Positions 12,609 through 21,771 of a stretch of 64,000 nucleotides of DNA are shown here, piece after piece; the stretch's first letter is position 1, and each line of letters begins with the position of its first letter. Origin of the DNA: Sanderia malayensis (taxonomy: Eukaryota > Cnidaria > Scyphozoa > Semaeostomeae > Pelagiidae); the NCBI GenBank assembly GCA_013076295.1, contig RQOL01000651.1, positions 103,829 through 167,828 of the forward strand, given 5' to 3'. The notes beneath the pieces were generated by a model that was given only the letters and a program-made list of their open reading frames with translations, ran no database searches and was not told where the DNA came from. The translations under genes were made by a program, and so were the position numbers.

Positions 12609-13328
12609 TCACATTTTTTTGGCCTTCTTGCTTTTTTTTGAACTCTTCTTCTTCTTTTTCTTTTTTCCCCCGTCTCCACCGTCATCGGACTCCAGCTCGT
12701 CCAGAACATCTTGGACGCTCTCTTCGGCCTTCCTTTTACCTTCAGGCATGGGGTTCAGCAATTCAATGAAGTCTAATATTTTGCCACTCTCCTTAAATTT
12801 GGGATCGGGGGCAGGGCGACTATCAAATTACTCTGCCAAAGCGGCAGGGTTTGACAGCAACAGCTGGGCCATTTTAAAATTCACTCCCATAGCGAACATC
12901 GCACCCCCAAGCTTCCCAAATGACGACATCATATCATCTACCTCTCCTGGTGGCTTGATTAAAGACTGAACCAACCTCTTTGTCTTCTTTTTACTTGGCC
13001 TATCTTCAAAATTTTTTAAGTGCAGGGCCAACAAAGATCGCATCTTGCCCGTATCTTCCTTAAACTTCATTAGTCTCTCCGGCGCCAATTGTTGTTGTAA
13101 AATAATCTTCGTATTTTCGATGATGGTTTCGGCCAACTCACTCATTGCAATTTGGGGCCTTCTTAACCATTTGCAACTTTGAGGCTGAACTCTGCGAAGA
13201 GCAGTGTCCTGATCTGGGAAGGGCATTGCTGGCCCATAAGGCCTAAGAAAGTGTTTCGGGAATTGGTTAAACCAATGAACACCCACAGTTTTATCCGTCG
13301 ACTGGCATGTTTTTGGTGGTGGTGCCAT
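12609..13328 (-). pseudogene. Unrecognised 240-codon ORF with one internal stop, Lys-rich tail
   Basis: I do not recognise the family. From ATG at 13328 (MAPPPKTC) the frame runs 166 codons to TAA at 12828-12830. The same frame then continues 72 codons without interruption to TGA at 12609-12611. The part after the stop is clearly protein-like: an acidic stretch (about 206-220: VLDELESDDGGDGG) and a basic tail of mostly Lys and Ser that would suit nuclear localisation. Before the stop there are a helical region (about 60-105) and KKKTKR near 123-128. The start at 13328 is preferred over the upstream ATG at 13361 because TTTTTAG, a possible splice acceptor, lies directly before it. The single stop suggests a recently broken copy or a sequence error. 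An ORF1 of the LINE is possible, since it lies upstream of the endonuclease on the same strand, but no zinc knuckle or coiled coil supports this. Confidence 0.6.
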
Positions 13329-14427
13329 TCTAAAAATTAACCATGTTGAGAATATATTCAATTAAAAAGGCAACTGATCCAAGTAACATGAAACTTCAGA
13401 TAGCTAAGTATAGTCATTTTAATTCTAGTTTCATGTTTCCATACTAAAATCACAAATTCTTGATTGCAAGAAAACAAAAACTTCTATACCCAAAAAGTTG
13501 CAGATAAAACTTTCAAGAAAACAAGCAAGTTTAATTCTGGAAAATCTCTTTCCTGAATTAAACTTACAGTACTCAGAACAATAAACTGTTGAATACAATA
13601 TAATGATTAAAAAAGTCCCAAGGCACTATTACCTTTATTTGCTATCTTTCTACACTAAGCAAAACAAACGACGCAAGAAATAATGCACAGCAACCTTATC
13701 TAAATTTCTATCAGATTAAATTTTGTTCAAGAACATATTTCATCTATATAACTTTTAGTTACACATTCTTATTTGGAGGCAAAACGAGCATAGAAATAAA
13801 GGATTTTGCTTTTAAAAATTTTCAGGAAAAAGATACTTACTGAGAGGCATACTGGATATTATTTTGGACACTCTACTTTTATTATTAAGAGTTTTAGAAA
13901 ACTTAACTTAAGTGCTTAACATGAGAAATTCTACCTCCTGTAGCAAGGCATTGTCATTTTTTCATGCTTTCCTGGTACACTAATCATAGAAAACCACAAA
14001 TGAAAAGATGCACAACAATCTTATCTATATTTCTATGAGGATAGTTTTTTCAAGAACAAATTTCTTGCATATAGCTTATTACTTACACTTTCTTCTTCGG
14101 ACGTTGTTTTTGCTTCTAAGAATTTTTAGGAAACTTTCTTTACTTTCTTCTTCGGACGATGTTTTTGCTTCTAAGAATTTTTAGGAAAGAGATACTTACA
14201 ATCTGATTTCATATTTGAATCTACCATACTGAGAAGCATACTGGATGTTATTTTGGACACGGTACTGTTACTATTAAAAATTTTACACCTAACTCTAAGG
14301 GCATAAAGGAGAGAATGCACTTCGAGTGCTGCATCCCCTAGGCCCATGCCCTTCTGCACTCCACATACAATGTGTTAGCTTGCTATACTTGCCTTTCTCT
14401 CTGTTATCAGGAAATATTGATTAATAG
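13329..14427. other. Non-coding region with degenerate tandem duplication
   Basis: No gene is supported. Two diverged copies of about 325-390 bp lie at roughly 13660-13910 and 13985-14290; both contain TGCACARCAA, TTCAAGAACA, AAAGATACTTAC and GCATACTGGAT. On the minus strand each copy contains GTAAGTAT (13833-13840 and 14192-14199), a perfect 5' splice-site consensus. A minus-strand frame at 14171-14359 ends just past the second of these. A spliced 5' exon for the ORF at 13328 is conceivable but unproven. Confidence 0.5.
14087..14196. repeat. 55-bp tandem duplication
   Basis: ACTTTCTTCTTCGGACG begins at 14087 and again at 14142. Both copies continue through TGTTTTTGCTTCTAAG and a TTTTTAGGAAA string, differing at one base in this part. 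This duplication accounts for much of the extra length of the second member of the larger degenerate pair around it. Confidence 0.8.
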
Positions 14428-15198
14428 GTGCCATCTGCGTGCTGCATTTGCAAGCCAGCAGCTGACGTCCCTCCTGAAGAAGCAATAATGGTTCGATCTC
14501 CTTCTGGGGATATTGATATTCTTGCATTGTTTGTGGCTCATGACTTCCACGGGGCTCGTATTCTTATTGATAACGGTGCAGGACAAAGCAGGAAAATTAT
14601 AGATGTAACGTCATCGACACTGAGTGTTGAGAAGAAAAAAGCTCTCATCGGTATCCATGCCTTCTCTGGCAATGACTATGTCTCGAGCTTCTTCAGGAAA
14701 GGTAAAGTAGCACTTTGGAAAGCCATGTTGAAACGCCCGGAATTCATTCGTTTATTTGCAGACCTGGGAAGTTGTCCTGTTTCTGAAAGTACTATACAGG
14801 GTTTGGAGAAATTCGTCTGCACGTTTTATGGAAACCAAAAGATCTCATCAGTCAACGAGCTGCGGTATTCGATTGTCTGGCAAAAGTTTGAAAGAGAGAA
14901 GAAAATAGTTGACTTGAGCCTCTCGCCGCCTTGTCAAGCGAATTTGAAGCTTCACATCATGCGTGCAAATTACGTCGCATCGATTTTTAGGAATGCGAAT
15001 CGCTTAATACTCGACCTAGAAGACCCATCAAGCAATGGCTGGGATGAGAGAAGCAGAGTGGTGTGGAGCGGAATTTGTTACCCCGATGATGTTTGTGAGC
15101 TGCTGGTTAACTACGAAGAAAATGAAGACAGAAGTGATGTGGTGCACAGTGATTTTGAAGAGGATTCTGATGATGTGATGGAAGAAGATGAAGACTAA
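14428..15198 (+). pseudogene. PIN-like transposon-associated protein, N-terminally truncated
   Basis: An uninterrupted 256-codon frame. It resembles the C-terminal half of an uncharacterised family, widespread and multicopy in cnidarians, arthropods and fishes, that pairs an SxDTD-type acidic motif with HAxxGxD. Seen here: RSPSGDIDIL (23-32), HAFSGND (77-83), SSFFRKGK (86-93), SVNELRY (141-147), LSPPC (165-169), LHIMRANY (175-182) and a strongly acidic tail (229-256). Known members have more sequence before the first motif, with an EEADT-like segment; here it is absent, and the ATG at 14428 has no recognised homology before residue about 10. The Cys-rich end of many members is also absent. 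Nuclease activity is suggested for PIN-like folds but not shown by this sequence. It is probably a repeat-borne gene remnant; an intact short paralogue is possible. Confidence 0.55.
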
Positions 15199-15384
15199 CC
15201 ATTTTTTAAAAAGTTTACTTGTAGATACTTCGTAACTCTCTAGCTATTCAGTCGTTCTATTTTACCACACATACAAGCCATACTAAAGGGGGTCCAGAGG
15301 CCTAAATAGCCTTGTTCTAGTTAGCAAAAGTTAGCCAAGTGATGAGCCTGGTAAACCAAATCTAGCTTATTTTTCGTTTTTCGT
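15199..15384. other. 3' flank of the PIN-like frame
   Basis: No gene is visible. There is no AATAAA close to the stop codon at 15196-15198, so no polyadenylation site can be assigned. Confidence 0.35.
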
Positions 15385-15800
15385 TGCAGCCATGACCAAA
15401 TTGTTTATTTCAAAAAGGAGACTTTAGAAAATGAAAACGAGGTTGGAAATCATATTCGAAGTTTGCGATGCCTTCGGTTCGATAGTTCACAAACTTAAGG
15501 TTATTGCCCTTTTTTATCAAAGATTGTGATGTTTTTGCTTTCACAATGTTCAAAATTCTTATCTCAAAAGCGAGACTTTAAATTGTGAAAACGAGGCTAA
15601 AGACCACACCCACTGACTGTATATTATCTAGTTGATAGTTAGAAACCTAAAAAAGCTGTGGATAGACTCTTTATTTGGGCTTGCTGTGATGTTTTTGCTT
15701 TCCCACGTTTTAAAGTGATTTTCATGAAAACGAGGTAATAAAACGTGAAATAGAGGCTGAAGGCCCCGCCCAACGCCTGCATACCAACGATTTGTGAACT
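15385..15800. repeat. Degenerate repeat, period about 160 bp, three copies
   Basis: TGTGATGTTTTTGCTTTC occurs at about 15525 and 15685. GAAAACGAGG occurs in all three copies (near 15432, 15587 and 15726), and RAGRCCMCRCCC follows in the last two. The copies have diverged by substitutions and indels. Short frames of 60-70 codons on the minus strand here are products of the repeat. Confidence 0.65.
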
Positions 15801-16153
15801 CAGCGCCCCAAAATTGACCAAGTTCACTAGGTCCCATAAATTTCCCCGTCGGGGGACCCTAATCCCCCTCTCCGCCTGGTCTATGAAGTTTATTGTTATT
15901 ACCCAGAATAGTCACGGGGTGTTCAAACGGAAGATGGGACGATCACAATTAGTCAAAACTCGTGGATTTTGAAATCCTGTTCAATTTCCATTTAGCGGTT
16001 TCGGTAATTGTAAACACGAATATGAAAACTGGTGTATTAATATGATGTTTCCATTGGATTTGACTTTGATACCAGGCAAGTATTTAAAAGGGCAACGAAT
16101 ATTTTATGTGATGATCGAGAATTGGTTTGCAAAAAACTCATGTAGTAAATACT
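15801..16153. other. Unassigned non-coding stretch
   Basis: No gene is supported. A G+C-rich palindrome TCCCC-GTCG-GGGGA lies at about 15842-15856. The rest is A+T-rich and may be the body of the element whose end lies at 16154-16195, but I find no transposase motif. Confidence 0.35.
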
Positions 16154-16195
16154 TTCGGCGTTCGGATAATCGAGGTTCGGATAACCGAGGAAGTA
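16154..16195. mobile_element. pogo/Tigger-like transposon terminal sequence (partial)
   Basis: TTCGGATAATCGAGG (16161-16175) is followed directly by TTCGGATAACCGAGG (16176-16190). On the minus strand this reads CCTCGGTTATCCGAA then CCTCGATTATCCGAA, the kind of end carried by pogo/Tigger elements of the Tc1-mariner superfamily. The matching inverted end was not found elsewhere in the insert, so this is a solitary or truncated terminus. It abuts the 3' tail of the LINE. Confidence 0.5.
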
Positions 16196-16219
16196 CTACT
16201 AATAATAATAGTATTATTT
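16196..16219 (-). repeat. ATT microsatellite, probable LINE 3' tail
   Basis: On the minus strand, AAATAATACTATTATTATTAG ends the LINE-like sequence. CR1/L2-type elements commonly end in a short microsatellite rather than poly(A), so this probably marks the 3' terminus of the element. Confidence 0.5.
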
Positions 16220-16358
16220 ACCCACAAAATCCCTTCAGCTAATTACAGTTGTTTAAATAAATAATATAATATATAAAATACAAAGATAATCATCGAAAGC
16301 TAAAAGTATTGCTGATGGGGTTGCTGATCTTCCAGGGAGTTGTGCTTTGGTTGAGTTT
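16220..16358 (-). other. LINE 3' untranslated region
   Basis: Minus-strand sequence between the stop of the reverse-transcriptase frame and the ATT tail. It has no frame and is A+T-rich toward its end (TATATTATATTATTTATTTA). It is assigned by position only. Confidence 0.5.
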
Positions 16359-18617
16359 TCAGGTCAACAGATGATTTTTTAATTGCTTTTTAAATCTGTG
16401 GAAGGTAGAAAGTTCCCTGATATTTATTGGGATTTCGTTCCAGGCCTTAAGAGCCGAATATGAAAATCCTTTTTTGACATACTCAAGATTAAACCTCGGA
16501 ATCTGAAGATCTTTGCAGAATCGCGTGTTATAACTGGAGTATTGGGATCTATGATGAAATTTATTCCAGAAATTTTCTGGATAGAGTTGGTTTATTATTT
16601 TATAGGCCATAACGGCACGATCGAACAAGAGAAGTTTCTCAGTATGAAGCAAGTTGTTTGTCCATTCATCTTTGATTCTGCAATTTTCAATCATGGAAAT
16701 GGACCTGTTTTGAAGACGTTGGAGATTTTCCCTTTTGGAGGTTGAGACACTGCCCCAGATGACATCTGCGTATCGCATGTGACTTTCTACAAGAGCACGA
16801 TATACGTTGCTTAACTGAGATTGTGTGAGAATATTTTTTAACCTTTTTATGGATGTAAGACCTCCTTTGACTTTCCTTTTGACAGTTGTGAATTGCTCGT
16901 CCCAGTTAAGCCCTTCATCTAAAATAACTCCAAGTGATTTGGTTTTTTTTACCCCTTTTATATCTGAGCCATTAACTCTCAGTGTTTCGTGAATATCTAT
17001 TTTATTAGTTCTACGGGGGTGTCCAATTATCATATACTCTGTTTTTGAGGATTGGCACTCAATTTGTTTACCCTCATATATTCAGAGATATTTGTCAATT
17101 CCTCTTGTGCTTTTTGAACTAGCTCCTCCACATTCGTAGATGTTAAAGTCACGTGAGTGTCATCCGCGTACATGCCAGCCAGCCTTTGAAACTGTCAAAC
17201 ACTTTTCAAAGTCATTTAGGTAAATTATGAGAAGAAGTGGACCGAGGCAGGAACCTTGGGGAATACCACAGGTAACTGTCCTCGACCTTGACTCATACCC
17301 ATTGGCGGCACAGTACTGCATTCTGTTTTTGAGGTATGAGTCAAACCAGTCTCCAGAATGTCCACGAATACCATATTTTCTCAATATTTCTAGCAGAATC
17401 TTATGGTCTACTGTATCAAAAGCTTTTTTAAGATCGAGGAATATTGATAAGTTCAGTTTTTGTGGTCAATATTCTCCTACCAATAGTCCGTACTATCTAT
17501 CAGTGACGTAATTGTCGAACAAAGTTTTTGAAAAGCTGCCTGACTCGTTGTTAGAGTCTTATTTTCTTTAAGGTATTCATAAACTTGATCATGCACGATT
17601 CTTTCGAGAATCCTCGAGAAGACTGAGATCACCGATATGGGCCTATTGTTGTTAGCTTCACTTTTCAAACCTGATTTAAAAATAGGGTTGTCCTTTGCTA
17701 CCGTCCAGATGTCAGGAAAAATGCCTTTCTGCAAAGATGAGTTGAAGATCATTGTTAGAGGTTTACTTATTAAATCAGCAGCGTCTTTTATCAAAATTGT
17801 TGGAATTTTATCAGGCCCTGGTGCCTTGCCATTTTTCAATTGTTTAATGGCCTTAGGCACGTAATGATCGTCAACCGTGGCGAGTCCCATCGTATTCATT
17901 TCGTCATCAATGTGTTTCAGAGGATCGTCAATCTCTTTTTGTTCAATTTTGCTAGCAAGCTTGGGTCAAACTGAAACAAAGTGATTATTCAACTTGGGTC
18001 CACTATATCTTGTTCATTATTCAGTCTCTTATTCTGGGATTCCAGACTGGTAGGCATTGTTGATTTCGAGGATTTCTCTAAGACTCTGTTTATGGTGTGC
18101 CACATTTTTTTCGGGTTGTCCTTAATTTCGTTGATTAACTCATGATAGTATGACTGAACAGCAGCCTTTATTTCCCTCGTTACTTTATTTCTAAGCTTTT
18201 TATATAAGTTCCATTTTTCAGGAGACTTATCAGCAGCCCTCTTAGCCAAATCTCCATCCCCATTAGCTTTCTTAGGGATTGATTCAGCCATGGGGCAAAA
18301 TCACCTCTTAGGGATTGATTCAGCCATGGGGCAAAATCACCTCATCACCTTTTTTTGAAAGGTGCTGCATATCTAAGATAGTCTCAAATGTCTCCGGAAA
18401 AGCGGATGCCATTTCATTTGGATTTTCAGAGAGTGGATTAAGGATGGCTGGCCAATCGACATGGTGGAGGTCCTGCCGAAAAAGCTCCTTGTCATATTTG
18501 CTAAGGCTTCGAGTCTCAATAACCTTTTGTTTTTTCGTTTTGAGTCTCCAAGCAGTAATTTTTCTAACTCCATACACCAAGTAGTGGTCCACCATCCCAA
18601 TCCTTAAAACATCGGCT
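16359..18617 (-). pseudogene. CR1/L2-type LINE: endonuclease end, linker and reverse transcriptase, decayed
   Basis: Encodes the end of the endonuclease (VDHYLVYG near 18568-18591), the linker (SPEKWNLYKKLRNK), the RT palm (NGKAPGPDKIPT; FLDLKKAFDTVDH at 17403-17441; IPQGSCLGPLL; catalytic YADD at 17159-17170) and the thumb/C-terminal part (LGVILDEGLNWDEQF, YADVIWGS). Catalytic Asp codons are present, but the frame is broken repeatedly. Lesions: a 36-bp in-frame duplication (18271-18342), frame changes near 18350 and 18260, stop at 17989-17991 with a frame change, TGA at 17966-17968, TAG at 17477-17479, a frame change near 17455, a 4-bp GCCA duplication at 17174-17181, and a missing base in the T run at 17042-17046. 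Its start is the satellite junction, not a methionine. Confidence 0.88.
18271..18342. repeat. 36-bp tandem duplication inside the LINE linker
   Basis: Two exact copies (18271-18306 and 18307-18342) beginning CTTAGGGATTGATTCAGCC. On the minus strand each encodes FAPWLNQSLR, the conserved APWL region between endonuclease and RT. The length is a multiple of three, so it does not by itself shift the frame. Confidence 0.92.
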
Positions 18618-18622
18618 CTTAA
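18618..18622. other. Right junction of insert: CTTAA shared by insert and satellite
   Basis: The insert ends ATCGGCT-CTTAA and the satellite resumes CTTAACCAAAGATGCATTCC, exactly in phase with the module broken at 11079. Minus strand: GGTTAAGAGCCGATG, coding R-A-D of the LINE linker after the shared bases. No satellite base is gained or lost across the insert apart from the shared pentamer. Confidence 0.85.
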
Positions 18623-19619
18623 CCAAAGATGCATTCCATATAGTTTTAGCTGTGGTTACCTGGATTAATTTGAAAATTGTGGGAATGAATGTTAATATCA
18701 CTAAAAACAAATAAATAACGGTGTATTTTAAGGAGTGTGAGCAGTAGCTATGGGGACTCATGCGTAAATTGTGGGAAGGAACGTTAATATCGGATTCTTG
18801 TGTAAATTGTGGGAATAAATGTTAATATCACTACAAACAAGTAAATAAGGGTGTTTTTTAATACCTTTTAGCTGCAGTTACTTGGATTCATGCGTAAATT
18901 GTGGGAATGGGTATCAATATCAGTGAAAATACGTAACCAAAGATGCATTCCACATAGTTTTAGCTGTGGTTACGTTGATTCATTTGAAAAGCGTGGGAAT
19001 TATTTTTAACATCGGATTCATTGTAAATTGTGGGAATAGTTGTAATTATCACTAAAAACATGTAAATAAAATTGTACTTCTTTATGTTTTAGCTAAATTT
19101 ACGTGGATTCATGTGTAAATTGTGGGAATGAATGTTATTATGACTGAAAACAAGTAAATAGGGGTGTATTTTAATACTTTTTAGCTGCAGTTACATGGAT
19201 TCAAGTATAAATTGTGGGAATGGGTTTCAATATCAATGAAAAGACGTAACCAAAGATGCATTCCATATAGTTTTAGCTGTGGTTACGTGGATTCATTTGA
19301 AAGTTGTGGGAATGAATTTTAATATCGGATTCATTGTAAATTGTAGGAATAGATGTAATTATGATTGAAAACATGTAAATAAAGGTCTACTTTAATATGT
19401 TTTAGCTGAAATTACGTGCATTCATGTGTAAATTGTGGGAAGGAACATTAATATGGGATTCATGCCTAAGTTGTGGGAAATAACGTTAATATCGGATTCA
19501 TGTGTAAACTGTTGGAATGAGTGTCATTATCATCAGTGAAAAAGGGTAATCAAAGATGAATTCCAGAAAGTTTTAGTTGTGGTTACGTGGAGTCATTTGA
19601 AAATTGTGGGAATTAATTT

Positions 19620-21470
19620 TAATATCGGATTCATTGTAAATTGTGGGAATAGGTGTAATTATCACTAAAATTATGTAAATAAGGTTGTACTTTATTATGT
19701 TTGTGCTGAAATTACGTGGATTCATGTGTAAATTGTAGGAATGAAGGTTATTATAGGATTCATGTGTTAACTTGTGGGAGTGAACGTTAATATCACTGAA
19801 AACATATAAATAACGGTGTATTTTAAAGAGTGTGAGCAGTAGTTATGGGGACTCATGCGTAAATTGTGGGAAGAAACGTTAATATCGGATTCATGTGTAA
19901 ATTGTGGAAATAAATGTTAATATCACTGAAAAGAAGTAAATAATGGTGTTTTTTAGAGAATGTGAACTGTAGTTATGGGGATTTAGCCATAAATTGTGGG
20001 AAGGAACGTTCATATCGAATTCATGTGAAAAGTGTGGGAATGAACGTTAATATCGGATTCTTGTTTAAATTGTGGGAATGAATGCCAATATCACTGAAAA
20101 CAAATAAATAACGGTGTATTTTAAAGAGTGTGAGCAGTAGTTATGGGGATTTATGCATAAATTGTGGGAAGGAAGGTTCATATCGGAATCTTGTGTAAAT
20201 TGTGGGAATGAACGTTAATATCGGAATCTTTTTTAAATTGTGGGAATGAATTTTAATATCATTGGAAACAAATAAATAACGGTGTATTTTAAGGAGTGCG
20301 AGCAGTAGTTATGGGGACTCATGCGTAAATTGTGGGAAGGAACGTTAATATCGGATTCATGTGTAAATTGTGAAAATACATGTTAATATAACTGAAAACA
20401 AGTAAATACGGGTGTTTTTTTAATACCTTTTAGCTGCAGTTACTTGGATTCATGCGTAAAGTGTGGGAATGGGTGTCAATATCAGTGAAAGGACGTAACC
20501 AAAGATGCATTCCATATAGTTTTAGTTGTGGTTACGTGGATTCATTTGAAAATCGTGAGAATTAATTTTAATATGGGATTCATGCCTAAGTTGTGGGAAA
20601 TAACGTTAATATAGGATTCATGTGTAAGCTGTTGGAATGAGTGTCATTATCATCAGTGAAAAAGGGTAACCAAAGATGAATTCCATAAAGTTTTAGTTGT
20701 GGTTACGTGGAGTCATTTGAAAATTGTGGGAATTCATTTTAAAATCGGATTCATTGTAAATTGTGGGAATAGGTGTAATTATCACTAAAATTATGTAAAT
20801 AAGGTTGTACTTTATTATGTTTTTGCTGAAATTACGTGGATTAATGTGTAAATTGTGAGAAAGAAGGTTATAATGGGATTCATGTGTTAATTATGGGAAT
20901 CAACGTTAATATCTGATTTTTGTCTAAATTGTGGGAATGAATGTTAGCTAATATCACTGAAAACCAGTAAATAAGGGGGTATTTTAATTAGTGTGAGCAG
21001 TAGTTATGGGGACTCATGCGTAAATTGTGGGAAGGAACGCTAATATCGGATTCATGTGTAAATTGTGGGAATAAATGCTAATATCACTGAAAACAAGTAA
21101 ATAAGGGTGTTTTTTAATACCTTTTAGCTGCAGTTACATGGATTCATGCCTAATTTTTGGGAATGGGGGTCAATATCAGTGAAAAGACTTAACCAAAGAT
21201 GCATTCCATATAGCTTTAGCTGTGGTTACGTGGATTCATTTGAAAATTGTGGGAATTAATTTTAATATCGGATTCATTGTAAATTGTGGAACAGATGTAA
21301 TTATCACTAAAAACATGTAGATAAAGGTGTAATTTATTATGTTTTAGCTGAAATTACGTGGATGAATGTGTAAATTGTGAGAAAGAAGGTTATAATGGGA
21401 TTCATGTGTAAATTATGGGAATGAACGTTAATATCTGATTTATGTCTAAATTGTGGGAATGAATGTTAGC
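19620..21470. repeat. Segment duplicated at about 29.95-31.8 kb
   Basis: The landmarks ATTTAGCCATAAATTG (19981 and 30308) and GTGTCATTATCATCAG (20641 and 30968) both give an offset of 10327 bp. Between them the copies match almost base for base. Similarity breaks at about 21470/31795, where GTTAGCCAATATCACT faces GTTAGCTAATATAAAT. Confidence 0.8.
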
Positions 21471-21771
21471 CAATATCACTGAAAACCAGTAAATAAGGGG
21501 GTATTTTAAATAGTGTGAGCAGTAGTTATGGGCACTCATGCGTAAATTGTAGGAACGAACGTTAATATCGGATTCATGTGTAAATTGTGGGAATAAATGT
21601 TAATATCACTGAAAACAAGTAAATAAGGGTGTTTTTTAATACCTTTTAGCTGCAGTTACATGGATTCATGCGCAAAGTGTGGGAATGGGTGTCAATATCA
21701 GTGAAAAGACGTAACCAAAGATGCATTCCATATAGTTTTAGTTGTGGTTACGTGGATTCATTTGAAAATTG

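Larger units (their letters stand above)
11080..18617. mobile_element. 7.5-kb insert in satellite, carrying a circularly permuted LINE
   Basis: This is the only non-satellite sequence in the window. Both ends lie inside the coding sequence of one LINE family, at the same codon of the endonuclease-to-RT linker. The minus-strand left end reads ...SPRYIL and the right end begins ADVLRIGMVDHYLV, so joining the ends restores a continuous linker with CTTAA present once. With that pentamer the closed molecule would be 7543 bp. No terminal inverted repeat was found at the ends, which argues against a DNA transposon. The interior holds two other gene-like stretches and several repeats. The arrangement fits integration of a circle or an equivalent rearrangement; the mechanism is inference. 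Confidence 0.8.

Noticed and set aside
12574..12969. Plus-strand frame of 131 codons with a Phe/Pro/Ser-rich start
   Set aside because: It is the complement of the Lys-rich tail and body of the minus-strand ORF, which has more protein-like composition.
15628..15837. Two overlapping minus-strand frames of 62-69 codons
   Set aside because: They fall in the degenerate 160-bp repeat and have no conserved motif.
16542..17864. Plus-strand frames at 16542, 17227 and 17637
   Set aside because: They lie antisense to the reverse transcriptase and are shadows of its coding sequence.
11080..18617. piggyBac or Kolobok-type DNA transposon, because TTAA flanks the insert on both sides
   Set aside because: The ends show no inverted repeats and no transposase was found. 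Both ends lie inside one LINE coding sequence and fit together, which a TTAA transposon would not explain.
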